Assembly (NCBI GenBank): GCA_965223035.1 | Contig: OZ244980.1 | Location: 992,001-1,056,000, forward strand | Direction: 5' to 3' | Length of the DNA: 64,000 nucleotides | Source: CAMDPA01 sp965223035 | GTDB taxonomy: Bacteria > Pseudomonadota > Alphaproteobacteria > Rhizobiales > Hyphomicrobiaceae | Part shown: in pieces, positions 62,432 to 64,000 of the stretch | How positions within the stretch are numbered: position 1 is the first letter of the stretch | Layout: every line of letters starts with the position of its first letter | The notes under the pieces: model-generated | The model's database searches: none | What the model was told of the DNA's origin: nothing | Seen by the model: only the letters and a program-made list of their open reading frames with translations | Made by a program: the position numbers and the translations under genes

Positions 62432-62583
62432 TAGATCATCGCGCCTTAAATCGGAACCGCAACGCCGATTCCAATTGCGCCGGTTCCGATTTAAGGCGCG
62501 AAGATGATCGCACTTAAAGTGTAGAGCAACTTTCTGCCTTTAATCGGGATCGTTCCGATTCCGATTAAAGGCAGGTTGCTCTA
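62432..62583 (+). repeat. A+B composite repeat adjoining IS630
   Basis: Full composite, near-consensus in both halves. Its first TA is also the right target copy of the IS630 element, so the insertion sequence sits exactly at the outer edge of the repeat. It is followed by a C-type fragment (62584-62632; GGGAGCAGGCCGGCAAGGC, GGGCGGACATGATC). Confidence 0.9.
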
Positions 62584-62890
62584 GTGAGGGAGCAGGCCGG
62601 CAAGGCTGGTCCGCTGGGCGGACATGATCAAACTCTGTCGATTGTGCCAATGCAGAGGCCAAGTCGGCTTGGCCCGCGTTCGGTACAGTGGTTTGTGCAC
62701 CCATCGGCGAACCGGTTTAAGATCGGATGCGGCAGGCGACGCGAGACCCTGCGTCAGGTGTCGGGATAAGCTCTGCCGCAGCATCGTCCACGAACGCGTA
62801 AATGCTTGATCTGGCGGGGACGATGCCCATGTATGAAGCTGCTGTCGCTGCCTTAGCGATGCGCCGCCTAACGACGCCACGGAGCCAAAC
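62584..62890. other. Gap before ubiK with type C fragment
   Basis: About 307 bases. The left 50 bases belong to a C-type repeat; the rest shows no supported gene and should contain the ubiK promoter. Confidence 0.45.
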
Positions 62891-63157
62891 ATGACCCAGA
62901 CGACAAACCGCCTGATCGACGATATGGCGCGCTTGATGACCGATGCGGCGGGTGCGGCGGAGGGGGTCCGCAAGGAAGTCGAGGCCATCGTGCGTGCACA
63001 GGGGCAAAAATTTCTCGCCGACTTGGACGTCGTGCGGCGCGAGGAATTTGAGTCCGTAAAGGCGATGGCAGAGAAAGCACGACAAGAAAATGAGCATTTG
63101 GCCGCGCGTTTGGCTGAGCTTGAAGCGAAGTTGGCTGGGCGGTCCAGCGGCTACTAA
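62891..63157 (+). CDS. ubiK: Ubiquinone accessory factor UbiK (BMFP)
   Basis: A small coiled-coil protein of the UbiK/BMFP (DUF526) family, 88 residues. It helps ubiquinone synthesis, possibly by bringing UbiJ and the Ubi enzymes to lipid. Seen: RLIDDMARLMTDAAGAAEGVRKEVEAIVRAQGQKFLADLDVVRREEFESVKAMAEKARQENEHLAARLAELEAKL, divided between an amphipathic front (membrane or lipid contact) and a C-terminal coiled coil that drives trimerisation; the VRREEFESVKAMA motif is typical. The ATG at 62891 gives full family length. Confidence 0.9.
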   Translation: MTQTTNRLIDDMARLMTDAAGAAEGVRKEVEAIVRAQGQKFLADLDVVRREEFESVKAMAEKARQENEHLAARLAELEAKLAGRSSGY

Positions 63158-64000
63158 CCGTGCTCGGAAACCCATATAACCCAATCGGTGATGGCCGCAT
63201 CCGTCGCCGCCGCGCGCTGCGCGCCCGGCCGCTGCGGTGTGGGCTCGTCCACAAGGTTGCCGGCACGTGCCGTAACGACCATTCAGGCGTGGCTTGCCTG
63301 TGAATTGCGACAGCCTGGCACACGCAGCGCAACGATTCGCTTGTATAGCCGGATTTGTCGAGCTTCTAGAGCGCTACCGATGGTGTTAGCGCGCCGAAAA
63401 ATGGCGTGGGCGGACCGAATTCTTGATGCGCGATTGCAACGCAGCCCGGTTTAATTTATCCACCCCGCTGCCACGCGGCGGGTTTTATCGTATCAATTGC
63501 GCGGTTCGTCGCTGGTTCCACTTTGCTGTTGGACAAGTGAGGGATGATGCTTGCGGCGATCACGGGTATCTGTTTTCGTCGCCGTGTCGAGACGGTTTGA
63601 TTGGTTGGCAACTGCGGCGCCAGCAGTAGAACCTTCGGGGTCTAGGCGCTGAGGTGGAGGACGTAGACCGGTCGCAATGGGATCAACACGATGACCTGCG
63701 CGTGTGAAGGGACCTGCGCGTGTGAAGGGTGCGGCTGGAGACGGCGGTCGATTTTACAGCCGTCTGCGTGGCTAGCCAGCTCGACAGGTTAGATGAAGTC
63801 TACCAAGCGGATTGTTTGAAAGACCATCGCCGACGTACCAAGCCGCCGGGTTTGGGGCGCCGGGAGCTGGGGAGTTCGTGCGGCCCGGTCGAGGGTGCGC
63901 GCAGTATGATGTGGGTTGATGAGGGGTGCCGCGCTGGGGCAAGGCGGGGCTGCCGGATAGTGCCGAGCGACTGCGATAATGGCAGCGCAACAAGGGAACC
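63158..64000. other. Final 0.84 kb, no gene recognised
   Basis: Several short frames on both strands, none with a family motif or sensible start. No A, B or C repeat and no tRNA-like fold was seen. A direct repeat GACCTGCGCGTGTGAAGGG occurs twice in a row near 63694-63730. A gene may begin beyond the window. Confidence 0.4.

Noticed and set aside
19..62583. CRISPR array reading of the repeated intergenic sequences
   Set aside because: The repeats are dispersed, palindromic and of variable length with no regular spacers; no cas genes.
63158..64000. A gene in the last 0.84 kb such as a YbjN-type protein expected after ubiK
   Set aside because: No frame with a matching motif or a reasonable start was found.

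Overview
The window is GC-rich chromosomal DNA from a Gram-negative alphaproteobacterium, most likely of the Hyphomicrobiales/Rhizobiales type. The signs are a circularly permuted two-piece tmRNA gene with the tag ANDNYAEAAVAA, the alphaproteobacterial gene order murD-ftsW-murG-murC-murB-ddl-ftsQ-ftsA-ftsZ-lpxC, a long FtsZ, the YcjX/YcjF-type pair, a TIGR02301-type protein, and a CtrA-like site before ftsQ. No rRNA, tRNA, CRISPR array or prophage was seen.

Layout. 0-11 kb: an unrecognised exported membrane protein, two paralogous alpha/beta hydrolases (the second lacks its nucleophile serine), a DUF2147 protein, a DevCAB-like ABC exporter operon and an acyl-CoA/acyl-ACP synthetase. 11.7-24.9 kb: the second half of the division and cell wall (dcw) cluster, with tightly overlapping genes; the usual first half (mraZ to mraY) is not upstream. 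25.8-31.7 kb: bamD, ligA and, convergent, parE. 32-43.5 kb: metabolism, with panC diverging from putA, then an enol-lactonase-like hydrolase, a UbiD-type decarboxylase, an FMN 2-hydroxyacid dehydrogenase, a DapA-family aldolase, asd and a MarR regulator. 44-48.1 kb: two tandem YciB-type proteins, ftsY and mtaB. 48.4-52.2 kb: a DUF2796/ABC ATPase/ABC permease/DUF3299 set behind a Zur-like operator, which points to zinc. 52.5-58.5 kb: ssrA, the ycjF-ycjX pair, small conserved proteins, a NUDIX hydrolase and an SRAP protein with altered active-site residues. 58.9-64 kb: a large Clp-N-like/coiled-coil protein, an IS630-family element, ubiK and about 0.8 kb with no recognisable gene.

The most striking feature is a dense set of short palindromic intergenic repeats. 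Types A and B usually lie side by side as a unit of about 140-155 bp with imperfect 28-bp terminal inverted repeats that begin and end in TA, like a MITE. A third, GC-rich type (C) ends in GATCTA. They lie mostly at gene 3' ends, and in three genes the TAG stop codon is the repeat end itself. The IS630 copy shares the terminal TAGAGCA with type B, is also flanked by TA, and directly abuts a full A+B unit, so the repeats may be non-autonomous relatives of an IS630/mariner-type element. All functional calls come from motif reading and remembered family features; no search was run.
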